A DNA stretch of 47,760 bases from a virus. Positions 28,102 to 36,247 of the stretch are shown here, piece after piece (position 1 is the first letter of the stretch; each line of letters opens with the position of its first letter). The notes beneath the pieces were generated by a model. The model was not told the DNA's origin, ran no database searches, and saw only the letters and a list, made by a program, of their open reading frames with translations. The stretch is taken from positions 1 through 47,760 of IMG/VR virus record IMGVR_UViG_3300042879_000940; one strand, given 5' to 3'. Position numbers and translations under genes: made by a program.

Positions 28102-28460
28102 ATTTAGAGCCAGTTTTTCCAGATTCACAACAATTTAAGTGTGATGATTTATATTTACTTACAGTAGGAACAGAGGCTGGAAAAGAAATACTAGAAACCT
28201 GCCATGAAATTGCACACATGTTAGTAAAAAAGAATATTGCTTATGGCAACTCAGCCCTTGAGCCTGTACGTATATTTTCAAAGGCGGGACCAAGAGAGCA
28301 ACTCCATGTTCGTATAGATGATAAGTTAAACAGACTTATGAAGGGTACAGAGTATCCAGGAGACAATGATATTGATGACTTAATAGGATACTTGGTATTG
28401 CTAAAAATAGCAAAGTCAAATGATTTAGGAACTCAGGGGGATTATCAACTTGTCAACTGA
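28098..28460 (+). CDS. Nmad1/DUF1599-like nucleotide-related protein
   Basis: A 120-residue helical protein. The pattern of a KKNIAYGNSALEP helix followed by LHVRIDDKLNRLMKG and DIDDLIGYLVLLK matches the Nmad1 (DUF1599) family, which is related to all-alpha NTP pyrophosphohydrolases and is linked to phage nucleotide metabolism or modification. The Asp-Asp and Lys residues that would bind nucleotide are present. No base-modification enzyme is seen next to it, so the substrate is open. Confidence 0.65.
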   Translation: MNLEPVFPDSQQFKCDDLYLLTVGTEAGKEILETCHEIAHMLVKKNIAYGNSALEPVRIFSKAGPREQLHVRIDDKLNRLMKGTEYPGDNDIDDLIGYLVLLKIAKSNDLGTQGDYQLVN

Positions 28461-28983
28461 AGAAGATTTAATTAAGCATCTTGATGAAATTAATAATGTT
28501 GTAGGAGAATACCTAAAAGGAAATGATGCAACAAAGATTTCCAAAGATCTTTCAATACCAAGAACTCGTGTAGTTCAGCACATCAATGAGTGGAAGGTTA
28601 TGGCATCTGCTAATGATGCTATTCGTGCTCGTGCTAAAGAAGCACTTGCAGTTGCAGACACACATTATAATAAACTAATTGCAAAGTCGTATGAGGTTAT
28701 TGATGAAGCATCCATGACCAACAACCTTGGGGCAAAGACTGCAGCAATTAAACTTGTTATGGATATTGAGTCTAAGAGAATCGATATGCTACAAAAGGCT
28801 GGGCTTCTTGAGAATAAAGAACTCGCAGAAGAAATGCTACAAATAGAAAAGAAGCAAGAAGTTTTAATGGCAATTCTTAGAGACATAGCATCTGAGTACC
28901 CACAGGTTCGTGATGAGATTATGCGTAGACTTTCTGATGTTGCCAAAAAGGATGAAGTGATTACCATTGTCCATGAAGTTTGA
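28450..28983 (+). CDS. terS: Putative terminase small subunit
   Basis: A 177-residue protein immediately before the large terminase. An HTH segment near residues 25-50 (GNDATKISKDLSIPRTRVVQHINEW) would recognise DNA, followed by long helices suited to a ring oligomer (AIRARAKEALAVADTHYNKL and KELAEEMLQIEKKQEVLM). It starts at TTG 28450 with AGGGGGA eight bases upstream. The call rests on HTH-plus-coil architecture and position; the sequence itself is not diagnostic. Confidence 0.65.
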   Translation: MSTEEDLIKHLDEINNVVGEYLKGNDATKISKDLSIPRTRVVQHINEWKVMASANDAIRARAKEALAVADTHYNKLIAKSYEVIDEASMTNNLGAKTAAIKLVMDIESKRIDMLQKAGLLENKELAEEMLQIEKKQEVLMAILRDIASEYPQVRDEIMRRLSDVAKKDEVITIVHEV

Positions 28984-30751
28984 TGATTTCCTTGAGGCTT
29001 TAGCAGATAGTCATTTTGAAGAAACTCCAGTCGATGCAAAGACGTTTGTTGAGTCTCCAGAATATTTAGGTCAGCCAGGATTATCTGATATTCAGTATGA
29101 CATTGTTGAGGCAATGAGTCAGATTTATCGCAAAGAAGATCTTATAAATATTATGGGAGAAGAAGAGGGGTCAAGATATTATGACAAATACACAAAGAAT
29201 GAAATCATTCTACAACTTGGCAAGGGTAGCGGTAAAGACTTCACCTCTACTGTGGCTTGCGCTTATATTGTATACAAATTACTATGTCTCAAAGATCCAG
29301 CAAAATACTTTGGAAAACCATCAGGGGATGCGATAGATTTAATTAACGTTGCTATTAATGCTCAACAGGCTAAAAACGTTTTCTTTAAAGGTTTCAAATC
29401 AAAGATTGAGAGATCACCATGGTTTGCTGGTAAGTATGAAGCAAAGGTAGACTCTATTGGTTTTGATAAATCTGTTACAGTTTACTCTGGACACTCTGAG
29501 CGTGAATCTCATGAAGGTTTAAACCTTTTACTTGCAGTGCTCGATGAGATTTCTGGTTTTGCATCTGAGGTTGCAACTGGTAATGAGCAGGGTAAGACTG
29601 CTGACAACATCTACAAAGCATTTCGTGGATCAGTAGATTCTCGTTTCCCTGACCTTGGCAAGGTAGTTCTTCTATCATTCCCACGCTATAACGGAGACTT
29701 TATTTCTGAGCGGTATGAAGCAGTAATTGCTGACAAAGAAGTAGTAAGTAAAACACATAGGTTTATAATTAATCCACTACTTCCAGAGGATGATAAGGAT
29801 AACTGGTTTGAGATTGCATGGGATGAAGATCATATTAAGTCATATAAATACCCTGGAGTTTTTGCTATTAAAAGACCTACATGGGAAGTAAATCCTACAA
29901 GACAGGTAGACGATTTTAAAATTGCATTTATGACAGACCTTGGTGACGCAATGATGCGTTTTGCCTGTGTTCCTACATATGCATCAGATGCCTTTTTTAA
30001 ACAAGCAGATAAGGTTCGTGCTTGTATGACATCCAGAAATCCACTGGATCAATTCAGAAGATTTGAAGAAAACTTTAAGCCAGACCCAGATAAAGTTTAT
30101 TATGTTCATGCTGACCTTGCACAGAAACACGATAAGTGTGCTGTTGCAATTGCACATGTTGAGAAGTGGGTAAATGTTCAGGTAATTAAAGACTATGAGC
30201 AGATATCGCCTATTGTTGTTGTTGATGCTGTTGCATGGTGGGAGCCAAAGGTAGAGGGTCCAGTCAATCTTTCAGAGGTAAAGCAGTGGATACAAAATCT
30301 ACGCAGACTTGGATTTAATATAGGGTTAGTTACTTTTGACCGTTGGCAGTCCTTTGATATCCAGAATGAGTTGCAGGCAGTGGGCATGAGAACAGAAACA
30401 GTTTCTGTAGCCAAGAAGCACTACGAGGATATGGCTATGCTTGTATATGAGCAAAGACTAGTAATGCCTGCTATCGAACTTTTGTTTGAAGAACTAACAG
30501 AACTTAAAATTATGAAAAATGACAAGGTCGATCACCCACGCAAAAAATCTAAGGACCTTGCTGATGCTGTGTGTGGATCTATCTTTGGTGCGATATCCTA
30601 TACACCCAGAGATCAAAACCTTGAAGTCGAGGTTCATACATTTAGGGGACAGCCCCGCAGAGTTGACACGCTCCCTGAGAACGTGATACAATATAAACCT
30701 AACCAAATAGAAGATATAAAAGACTATCTGGATAGACTAAAAACACTATAA
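28973..30751 (+). CDS. terL: Terminase large subunit
   Basis: This 592-residue packaging motor has an N-terminal ATPase and a C-terminal nuclease. I start at ATG 28973 instead of TTG 28967. Walker A is GKGSGKD at 83-89 with Lys88, and Walker B is LLLAVLDEISGF with Asp191/Glu192. The RNase-H-like nuclease shows Asp381 in YVHADLAQKH, a second Asp in LVTFDRWQS and a third near the end in KSKDLADAVCG. The protein is complete. No portal gene follows; instead a promoter in its last 90 bases drives an exported protein. Confidence 0.93.
   Translation: MKFDDFLEALADSHFEETPVDAKTFVESPEYLGQPGLSDIQYDIVEAMSQIYRKEDLINIMGEEEGSRYYDKYTKNEIILQLGKGSGKDFTSTVACAYIVYKLLCLKDPAKYFGKPSGDAIDLINVAINAQQAKNVFFKGFKSKIERSPWFAGKYEAKVDSIGFDKSVTVYSGHSERESHEGLNLLLAVLDEISGFASEVATGNEQGKTADNIYKAFRGSVDSRFPDLGKVVLLSFPRYNGDFISERYEAVIADKEVVSKTHRFIINPLLPEDDKDNWFEIAWDEDHIKSYKYPGVFAIKRPTWEVNPTRQVDDFKIAFMTDLGDAMMRFACVPTYASDAFFKQADKVRACMTSRNPLDQFRRFEENFKPDPDKVYYVHADLAQKHDKCAVAIAHVEKWVNVQVIKDYEQISPIVVVDAVAWWEPKVEGPVNLSEVKQWIQNLRRLGFNIGLVTFDRWQSFDIQNELQAVGMRTETVSVAKKHYEDMAMLVYEQRLVMPAIELLFEELTELKIMKNDKVDHPRKKSKDLADAVCGSIFGAISYTPRDQNLEVEVHTFRGQPRRVDTLPENVIQYKPNQIEDIKDYLDRLKTL
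30663..30692 (+). promoter_or_regulatory. Strong sigma-70-type promoter inside the terL 3' end
   Basis: TTGACA at 30663-30668, an 18-base spacer and an extended -10 TGa-TACAAT (30684-30692). It points at the exported protein whose ATG is at 30773, giving a leader of about 75 bases that ends in an AAAGGAG ribosome site. A rho-independent terminator follows that gene, so this looks like a one-gene transcription unit with high output. Confidence 0.75.
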
Positions 30752-30772
30752 ACAATGAATAAAAGGAGAAAA

Positions 30773-31924
30773 ATGAATTCATTCAAGAAAATCGCACTAG
30801 CCGTGGTTGCAGCCATGACTTTGGGCATGGTCGCCGTAGCACCTGCAAATGCTACAGTAATGACAGTAGCGGTAACGCTAGATGGAACAGCAAATACAAC
30901 TAATGGTGTAATTGCTACCCCTGCCACATTGCCAGTACCAGCAGATAACACAATTGATGCAGCAGATGCACTACGCTTTGTAGCAACAGTAGCAGCAGGA
31001 ACATCAGTAACTGCAACTGCAACTAACGCAACAATCGTATCTGCACTACACACATCAGCAGCACCAGTAGGAGCATCGTCAGGATCATCATCTTTGACAA
31101 TTGCAACAGGTACTGGAACAACTGCAACATTTTTTGTCTACACAAAGACAACAGCAATTGGAACCGTTGTAATTAACAATGGTGGAACAACTCTTACATA
31201 CTATGTACAGGGTACTGCTGGCAAGATCAATAACCTAACAGTTTCAGCACCTACAGCAGGTGCAGCAGGAACTAAGCAGGATATCGTTGTAACTGCAACA
31301 GATGCATTTGGCAACAAGGTATCTGGCAAGTCAATTACAGCAACCGTATTTGCTTCAACAGCAGTTATGGATACAGCAACAGTAACAACTGGTGCTACTC
31401 TAACAGACTTTGGAACAGCAACCTTTAAGGCTACTCTTCCAACAACAGGAACACGCTCACTAATTACTTTTGCACCAACAACATCATCAGATGCAGTTGC
31501 AGCAGCAGTAGTTGGTTTGACTGCTCCAACACTTGCACCATTCGCAGAGATTGCAGTTCGTGATCTAGTATCAGAACTTGCTGCACAGACTGCTGCAAAG
31601 ATTGCTGCAGAGAATGCTCTTGCTGCTGCCGTTGCTAAGGCTGCAGCCGATGCTGCTGCTGCAAAGGTTGCTTCAGATGCAGCACTTGCTGCTAAGAATG
31701 CAGAACTTGCAAAGTTCAAGGAAGACACAACAACAGCAGTTGCTCAGGCAAAGGCTGCTTCAGATAAGGCACTTGCAGATGCAAAGGTTGCACATGATGC
31801 AGCAATTGCCAAGTTGACTGCAGATAACGCTGCAGCAATTGCTTCTTTGAAGAAGTCATTCAATACACTTGCAAATCGTTGGAACAAGAAGAATCCACGA
31901 GCAAAGGTTACACTGATTAAGTAA
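30773..31924 (+). CDS. Exported Ala/Thr-rich protein with Ig-like and coiled-coil parts
   Basis: A 383-residue protein. ATG 30773 is chosen because AAAGGAG lies just before it and a typical signal peptide starts there (MNSFKK, a hydrophobic core, then APANA for cleavage). Residues about 30-150 are Thr/Ala-rich beta. Residues about 150-250 look like an invasin-type Ig-like module (VTATDAFGNKVSGKSITATV). From about 265 an Ala/Lys heptad coiled coil runs to a basic C-terminus. Codons are more uniform (GCA, ACA, AAG) than in neighbours, suggesting high expression. The role could be a surface layer or adhesin-like factor, or a cell-wall-retained decoy. It may derive from a host surface protein. 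Confidence 0.7.
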   Translation: MNSFKKIALAVVAAMTLGMVAVAPANATVMTVAVTLDGTANTTNGVIATPATLPVPADNTIDAADALRFVATVAAGTSVTATATNATIVSALHTSAAPVGASSGSSSLTIATGTGTTATFFVYTKTTAIGTVVINNGGTTLTYYVQGTAGKINNLTVSAPTAGAAGTKQDIVVTATDAFGNKVSGKSITATVFASTAVMDTATVTTGATLTDFGTATFKATLPTTGTRSLITFAPTTSSDAVAAAVVGLTAPTLAPFAEIAVRDLVSELAAQTAAKIAAENALAAAVAKAAADAAAAKVASDAALAAKNAELAKFKEDTTTAVAQAKAASDKALADAKVAHDAAIAKLTADNAAAIASLKKSFNTLANRWNKKNPRAKVTLIK

Positions 31925-31937
31925 TTAATCAAATAAT

Positions 31938-31973
31938 GGGGGGGGTGGGGAAACCTGCCCCCCTTTTTGTTTT
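31938..31973 (+). terminator. Rho-independent terminator after exported protein gene
   Basis: A run of G residues (31938-31950, one T inside) pairs with CCTGCCCCCC (31954-31963) around a short AAA loop and is followed by TTTTTGTTTT. It is the clearest intrinsic terminator in the window. It isolates the strong gene on the left from the one starting at 31992. Confidence 0.8.
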
Positions 31974-31977
31974 GAGG

Positions 31978-31986
31978 TGATATAAT
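31978..31986 (+). promoter_or_regulatory. Extended -10 (TGa-TATAAT) five bases before ATG 31992
   Basis: An extended -10 directly after the terminator. Only five bases separate it from ATG 31992, so a transcript would begin at the start codon. No -35 match; the upstream sequence is the terminator stem. Confidence 0.55.
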
Positions 31987-31991
31987 TGAGT

Positions 31992-32573
31992 ATGTTTGAT
32001 TTAATGGAAAACGCAAAGCAAAACAGTAAGGTTCTGACTGTTGAAAAATACCATACATCAGAAATCACATGGGAAGATGTGGCAAAATTTTTATATAGTG
32101 AATCACTTATACCAAATGAAATACTTAAGGATAGAATTTTAAATCAAGGTGGTTCCTTTAGAGGCAATGTTGAAATTCAATCAGGGCTATGGTTTGCTCC
32201 GCAAGGAAGGAAATCAATATTTAGTCATTTTAAAGGTGTAACTGAATTACTATACAAATTAAATAAATCTGTAGACAACACTAATTGTGATTATTATGAA
32301 GCCAAGCCATGTAATTGTAAGAGTGATTGGCACCTGCAGGGAATAAGAATATCAATGACTGATAAGATTACTGGCTATCATGCAGATACTGTTGATGCAA
32401 TTTTTTGGCAAATACTTGGAACATCTTTGTGGGAAGTAGATCAAGAAGAAACTTATGAATTAAAGCCAGGAGATATAGTTTATTTGCCTACCGAAACAGA
32501 ACATAAGGTTTGGGGAGTTGGCCCAAGATTAGGGCTTATAATTGACAATCTTAATACTAAATATTTAAAATAA
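31992..32573 (+). CDS. Cupin/JmjC-like 2-oxoglutarate-Fe(II) oxygenase-like protein
   Basis: A 193-residue protein whose second half has the pattern of a cupin-type oxygenase: GYHADTVDA gives His130-x-Asp132, then a KPGDIVYLPTETEHKVW strand pair with His171 as the third iron ligand. Similar proteins hydroxylate amino-acid side chains or act on small molecules. The substrate is unknown. I start at ATG 31992; the TTG at 31986 lies inside the -10 box. No ribosome site is present and the -10 is five bases away, so translation is probably leaderless. It is preceded by a terminator, so it is its own unit. Confidence 0.6.
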   Translation: MFDLMENAKQNSKVLTVEKYHTSEITWEDVAKFLYSESLIPNEILKDRILNQGGSFRGNVEIQSGLWFAPQGRKSIFSHFKGVTELLYKLNKSVDNTNCDYYEAKPCNCKSDWHLQGIRISMTDKITGYHADTVDAIFWQILGTSLWEVDQEETYELKPGDIVYLPTETEHKVWGVGPRLGLIIDNLNTKYLK

Positions 32574-32576
32574 AAA

Positions 32577-32585
32577 TGCTATAAT
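32577..32585 (+). promoter_or_regulatory. Extended -10 (TGc-TATAAT) before gene at 32599
   Basis: A consensus extended -10 lies directly behind the previous stop. The GTG start at 32599 is 13 bases further, giving a leader of only six or so bases. No -35 at the right distance. Confidence 0.5.
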
Positions 32586-32598
32586 TATCCTATTAATT

Positions 32599-34740
32599 GT
32601 GGAGGCTGAAAGGATAATTAAAAGATTAACACGAATAACACTTGCAACCTTCTTAGCCTTTGGTTGGCTCTTAATAGCCCCCACAGAGGCTCATTCTGAC
32701 GACCCTCTAACTGTTGCAGCCCAAGAAATACAGGAACTTAACGATAGCGTAGACGATCTTGGCTACCAAGATGACTTTATAGATCTTATAGAGATAGCAG
32801 AAAATAAGTTTGCCTCAGCCACAAATGCGAAGGAACTTAAAGATGATGCCTATGATGCCCATGAAGATGCAGTAGAAGCAGAAGCCACAGCCTTAGAAGC
32901 AAAGAACCTTGCCCAGTCAAATGTGGATGGTCAGACAGCCACAGTAGCCTTGGCCCTTGAACATAAAGACAACGCTCTTGAAGAAAAGAATGATGCTCAA
33001 GATGCACTAAGCATAGCCAATATTAATGTTCAAACCACACAGTCTAATATGCAGGCTGCTGGAGGAACAGGGTTAGCCTATACGGTTTATACTCTTGTCA
33101 GACAAGGAAATGTCGCTACCCCAGGATCTGTGCTTTGTTCTGGCACCTGGAACTCAAGCCACATGCAACTACCAGTTTGTGGTAACAGATACGAAAACTT
33201 TATAGTTAAGTTCACTGGTCAAATAACAGTACCGTCCTGGTTCACATCAACATATTTTGCAGGATATACAGATGATGGATTTAGAATGTATGTAGACGGA
33301 AATCTTGCTGTTGACAATTGGGTAGAGCAAGGAACTACTTGGAGCGATTATTCACCAGTATATGATGTTAGCGAAGACAAAACATTGAGTGTAGAGATTT
33401 GGTGGTATAACGGTGGAGGACCAGGCTCCTATCATCTTGGTTGGGCTATACCTGGTGGATGGACTGGAGCAGGATGTGATTATTCTGGAAATCCAAGAGT
33501 CTGGGGACAAAATTTTAGTTGTAATCTTAATACATTTTCTTCTGGATCAGGACCAACTCAATCACAAATAAATGCTTACAATGATGCTGTTGCAGCACAG
33601 GCTATAGCACAAACAAACTATAACAATAAATTGGCAGTATACAATGACAAACTAAGCGTATACAACTCTGAAAATTCAACACTGTCATCAATGAACCAGG
33701 TATTGCAAACCAAAACACAGGAACATCTTGATGCCGTTGCAGATACAGAAGATGCTTTAGAATTGAAAAATAGCAGAATAGAAATATATAATCAGTCAAT
33801 AATTGATTTAAATAATGCTATTAGTGATGCATGGGAATATTACTACGAACAATCACAGAGAGAACTTAATGCTGCTATTGCTCAAGCAGCAGCCAATGCT
33901 GCAGCCAATCAGCCGACCCCAGAACCCACACCAGAACCTTCTCCAGAACCAACTGAAGAGCCAACAGATGAACCAACTCCAGAGCCTTCACCAGACCCTA
34001 CAGATGAGCCAACTGAAGAACCTACACCAGAGCCATCTCCAGAGCCTACAGTAGACCCTACAGATGAGCCTACACCTGAACCTACCCCAGAGGTTACACC
34101 AGATCCAGAACCAACTGAGGAGCCAGTCGTAGACCCAACAGAAGAGCCAACTCCTGAACCACAACCAGAACCAACCCCAGAACCAGAACCAACAAATAAT
34201 CCTGAAATAGAAGATGAAGAGTTGGTTGAACTTATTCCTGAAAAGGGTACAGGAACAGCAGAAGATTTATCTGGAGTTATTGCAAACCTTACAAGCAAAG
34301 ATAATAAGTTAGTTGTTTTATCACCTGAGCAAGTAGCAGCAGTTAGCCAAACACTGAAGGCTTTGACTCAGGAAGCAAAGGCAGAGGTAGCACAAGATTT
34401 AGGTATCAAGTCATCAGAAGTTGAAAAGATTGCAGAGGCAATGAAATCTGACCCTGCCATTGCTACAGCGTTTGTAGAGTTTGAAAGCAGAGCAGCAGAA
34501 GCGGGGGATTCAGCAATGCCATTCACATTGGCAGACGCTATTACTGAAGTACAGACAGAAGCATTTTTGGCAGACCCACTTGGAACATTAACAGATATAG
34601 ACTTTGATAAATTATTAAGCCCTACAGATTGGGGTAAAGATATGACAGATGACCAAAGAGAGAAGGTTCAAGAGGTGGTCATTCCTGTTATTTTGGTAGG
34701 AAATATTGTTAGTTCAGTTATGTCACTAAGGAGGTTATAA
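32599..34740 (+). CDS. Exported PA14-domain protein with Pro/Thr/Glu repeat and C-terminal anchor
   Basis: A 713-residue protein starting at GTG 32599. It has an N-terminal signal peptide (RIIKRLTRITLATFLAFGWL, cleavage near EAHSD), a helical region to about 150, a PA14-like beta barrel at about 158-290 (FAGYTDDGFRMYVDG then DNWVEQ and a Trp-rich strand), and a coiled coil at 310-430. A Pro-Glu/Pro-Thr repeat spans about 438-535. The C-terminal helical domain ends in a hydrophobic stretch (VVIPVILVGNIVSSVM) and RRL, like a membrane anchor. PA14 domains bind sugars. It is probably displayed on the infected cell's surface, less likely a virion fibre. The real function is unknown. Confidence 0.7.
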   Translation: MEAERIIKRLTRITLATFLAFGWLLIAPTEAHSDDPLTVAAQEIQELNDSVDDLGYQDDFIDLIEIAENKFASATNAKELKDDAYDAHEDAVEAEATALEAKNLAQSNVDGQTATVALALEHKDNALEEKNDAQDALSIANINVQTTQSNMQAAGGTGLAYTVYTLVRQGNVATPGSVLCSGTWNSSHMQLPVCGNRYENFIVKFTGQITVPSWFTSTYFAGYTDDGFRMYVDGNLAVDNWVEQGTTWSDYSPVYDVSEDKTLSVEIWWYNGGGPGSYHLGWAIPGGWTGAGCDYSGNPRVWGQNFSCNLNTFSSGSGPTQSQINAYNDAVAAQAIAQTNYNNKLAVYNDKLSVYNSENSTLSSMNQVLQTKTQEHLDAVADTEDALELKNSRIEIYNQSIIDLNNAISDAWEYYYEQSQRELNAAIAQAAANAAANQPTPEPTPEPSPEPTEEPTDEPTPEPSPDPTDEPTEEPTPEPSPEPTVDPTDEPTPEPTPEVTPDPEPTEEPVVDPTEEPTPEPQPEPTPEPEPTNNPEIEDEELVELIPEKGTGTAEDLSGVIANLTSKDNKLVVLSPEQVAAVSQTLKALTQEAKAEVAQDLGIKSSEVEKIAEAMKSDPAIATAFVEFESRAAEAGDSAMPFTLADAITEVQTEAFLADPLGTLTDIDFDKLLSPTDWGKDMTDDQREKVQEVVIPVILVGNIVSSVMSLRRL
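33910..34203 (+). repeat. Pro/Thr/Glu-rich repeat region in the PA14 protein gene
   Basis: Imperfect in-frame units such as PTPEPTPEPSPEP and PTDEPTPEPSPDP make a rigid extended spacer of about 98 residues, similar to cell-wall-spanning segments of surface proteins. Codons for the same peptide vary, so it is not a recent expansion. Confidence 0.9.
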
Positions 34741-34741
34741 T

Positions 34742-34951
34742 ATGAACATGATTAAGAAGATAGTTAAAGGACTCTTTAAGTGGTTTAAGGCTGCTGTAAT
34801 TGAGAGTATTGCCCAGATATTTACCATCCTTGGCTTCTTTATTGCTTGGCTTACCCTTACAGGTACCGCCCAGCAGGTAGTGGGGGTAGCCACATTAATA
34901 TCAATTGCCCTGTGGCTTATTACCATCCCGCTTCGTGAAGATAAAGAATAG
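34742..34951 (+). CDS. Small two-helix membrane protein, candidate holin
   Basis: A 69-residue protein with an amphipathic basic N-terminus (MNMIKKIVKGLFKWFK), two membrane spans (AQIFTILGFFIAWLTLTG and VVGVATLISIALWLITIPL) and a short charged tail. The size, topology and place a few genes before the endolysin fit a holin. The start has AAGGAGG seven bases upstream. It could instead assist the preceding surface protein, whose stop is one base away. Confidence 0.55.
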   Translation: MNMIKKIVKGLFKWFKAAVIESIAQIFTILGFFIAWLTLTGTAQQVVGVATLISIALWLITIPLREDKE

Positions 34952-34952
34952 T

Positions 34953-34961
34953 TGGTATAAT
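34953..34961 (+). promoter_or_regulatory. Extended -10 (TGg-TATAAT) six bases before ATG 34968
   Basis: The extended -10 starts just after the previous stop codon. Six bases (ACAAGT) separate it from the lipoprotein ATG, the spacing expected for a leaderless transcript. The -35 is weak. Confidence 0.55.
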
Positions 34962-34967
34962 ACAAGT

Positions 34968-35153
34968 ATGAAGATCCGTAATATTTTTTTATCGTGTATA
35001 CTTGTATTAGGCCTTGGTGGCTGCGGGTATGACGGTCACTATCGCTATCCTTGCCAGGATCCAGTAAACTGGGAAAAGGCAGAATGTAAGCCACCACTTT
35101 GTGAGGCTACAGGAACTTGTACAAAAGACTTGATAGGAAAACAGGATGAGTAA
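34968..35153 (+). CDS. Small lipoprotein
   Basis: A 61-residue protein. ATG 34968 is chosen over upstream in-frame starts because it begins a lipoprotein signal peptide (MKIRNIFLSCILVLGLGGC) with an LGGC lipobox. The mature part has YDGHYRYPCQDP followed by several Cys, a pattern I have seen in small phage lipoproteins. It sits in the lysis region, where an outer-membrane spanin would be expected in Gram-negative hosts, but in an actinobacterium the role could be at the outer surface or in superinfection exclusion. No ribosome site is present; a -10 box six bases upstream suggests a leaderless start. Confidence 0.65.
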   Translation: MKIRNIFLSCILVLGLGGCGYDGHYRYPCQDPVNWEKAECKPPLCEATGTCTKDLIGKQDE

Positions 35154-35556
35154 GCAAAGATTAACACCGCAGGATCTTGATGCACGACTAAAGTTTATTC
35201 TTGGTTGTACACTTGGAGCAATTTTATTATTTACAGCGTTAGGTATTTTATACGCACTTATATTCGTAACACAACCAATTGGAGCACAATCAGAAAATGA
35301 TAAAATGTTTTTCAATGTGCTTGGTTCAGTTGCTACATTTATCACAGGAACACTTGCAGGACTATTAATTGGTCAAAGTGGTGCTAAAGATATTATGCAA
35401 GCACAGATAGATAATAAAAAAGTAGATTCAGAAGTTAGAATGGCAGAAGATAAACTTGATGCAGAGTTAGATGAAGTAAGAGCAAGACTTGCTGCCAAAC
35501 CAGACGGTGCAATGCCAGCAGAGCAACCAGTAGATACTAATTGGGATAAGGAGTAA
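35146..35556 (+). CDS. Two-span membrane protein, candidate holin/antiholin
   Basis: A 136-residue protein with two membrane spans (GCTLGAILLFTALGILYALIF and MFFNVLGSVATFITGTLAGL), a polar loop containing IGAQSEND and a long C-terminal charged helix (AEDKLDAELDEVRARLAAK). It overlaps the lipoprotein by eight bases and is followed within four bases by the endolysin, so a role in lysis timing or in anchoring the endolysin is reasonable. Membrane topology is evident; holin activity is inferred. Confidence 0.55.
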   Translation: MSKQRLTPQDLDARLKFILGCTLGAILLFTALGILYALIFVTQPIGAQSENDKMFFNVLGSVATFITGTLAGLLIGQSGAKDIMQAQIDNKKVDSEVRMAEDKLDAELDEVRARLAAKPDGAMPAEQPVDTNWDKE

Positions 35557-35559
35557 GCA

Positions 35560-36192
35560 ATGGCACAAGATGATTTTCCAGTACCAGCAGCAACAGAGAA
35601 GGCTCCACAAGGAACTGCTGCTCGTCTTATTCAAGTTGCTAAATCTCAGGTAGGCTATATAGAAGGTCCAAAAGATAACGAAACTAAGTACGGTGCTTTT
35701 ATGAAAGCAAATTTCCAACCATGGTGCGGAAGTTTCGTAAACTGGTGTGGGTCAGAATCTGGCGTAAAGATTCCTAATACTGTCTACACTCCAAGTGGTG
35801 CACAGGCTTTTAAGAAGGCTAACTCATGGATTGATGGAGATTTAGCAGATCCAGAGCCAGGAGATATCGCCTATTTTGATTTCCCATCAGATGGCGTCGA
35901 TAGAATTTCTCACGTAGGAATTGTTATTGAAGATAACGAAGATGGAACTGTATGGTGTATTGAAGGAAACACTTCTTCAAAGAAATCAGGAAGCCAAAGA
36001 AATGGTGGAGAAGCCTGTAAGCAACTTCGTGCTTTTAAGAAAAATAAAGCAGGAGTTCAAGTTTCTATCGTAGGGTTTGGTCGTCCTAAGTTTGGCGGTA
36101 AAGCAGCAGCAAAATCCACTACAAAATCTGAGCCTAATAAGACTGTTAAGAATACTAAAACATGCTCAGAATGTGGCCAAACAATCAAGTAA
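35560..36192 (+). CDS. CHAP-domain endolysin
   Basis: A 210-residue peptidoglycan hydrolase. Residues about 10-180 form an NlpC/P60-like CHAP domain with Cys56 in PWCGSFVNW, His118 in ISHVGIV, and a third polar position in CIEGNT (Glu135/Asn137). CHAP enzymes cut an amide or peptide bond in peptidoglycan at the end of infection. The C-terminal 30 residues are Lys/Thr-rich and end with CSECGQTIK, a half zinc ribbon that may aid wall binding. No signal peptide, so release depends on a holin, consistent with the two membrane proteins before it. It is followed by an independent promoter. Confidence 0.85.
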   Translation: MAQDDFPVPAATEKAPQGTAARLIQVAKSQVGYIEGPKDNETKYGAFMKANFQPWCGSFVNWCGSESGVKIPNTVYTPSGAQAFKKANSWIDGDLADPEPGDIAYFDFPSDGVDRISHVGIVIEDNEDGTVWCIEGNTSSKKSGSQRNGGEACKQLRAFKKNKAGVQVSIVGFGRPKFGGKAAAKSTTKSEPNKTVKNTKTCSECGQTIK

Positions 36193-36221
36193 TTGACACA
36201 TTTTTACTTTAATGCTATACT
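36193..36221 (+). promoter_or_regulatory. Near-consensus promoter for the proteasome-like gene
   Basis: TTGACA (36193-36198), a 17-base spacer and TATACT (36216-36221) with an extended TGc. It begins immediately after the endolysin stop. The predicted leader is about 20-25 bases and carries ATAGGAAGG before ATG 36248. Confidence 0.8.
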
Positions 36222-36247
36222 GAATAGTAAATATAGGAAGGCATATC

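Noticed and set aside
33909-34298. Minus-strand Gly/Ser/Val-rich open frame opposite the Pro/Thr/Glu repeat
   Set aside because: Caused by the repeat on the plus strand lacking stops in antisense; the plus-strand protein is well supported.
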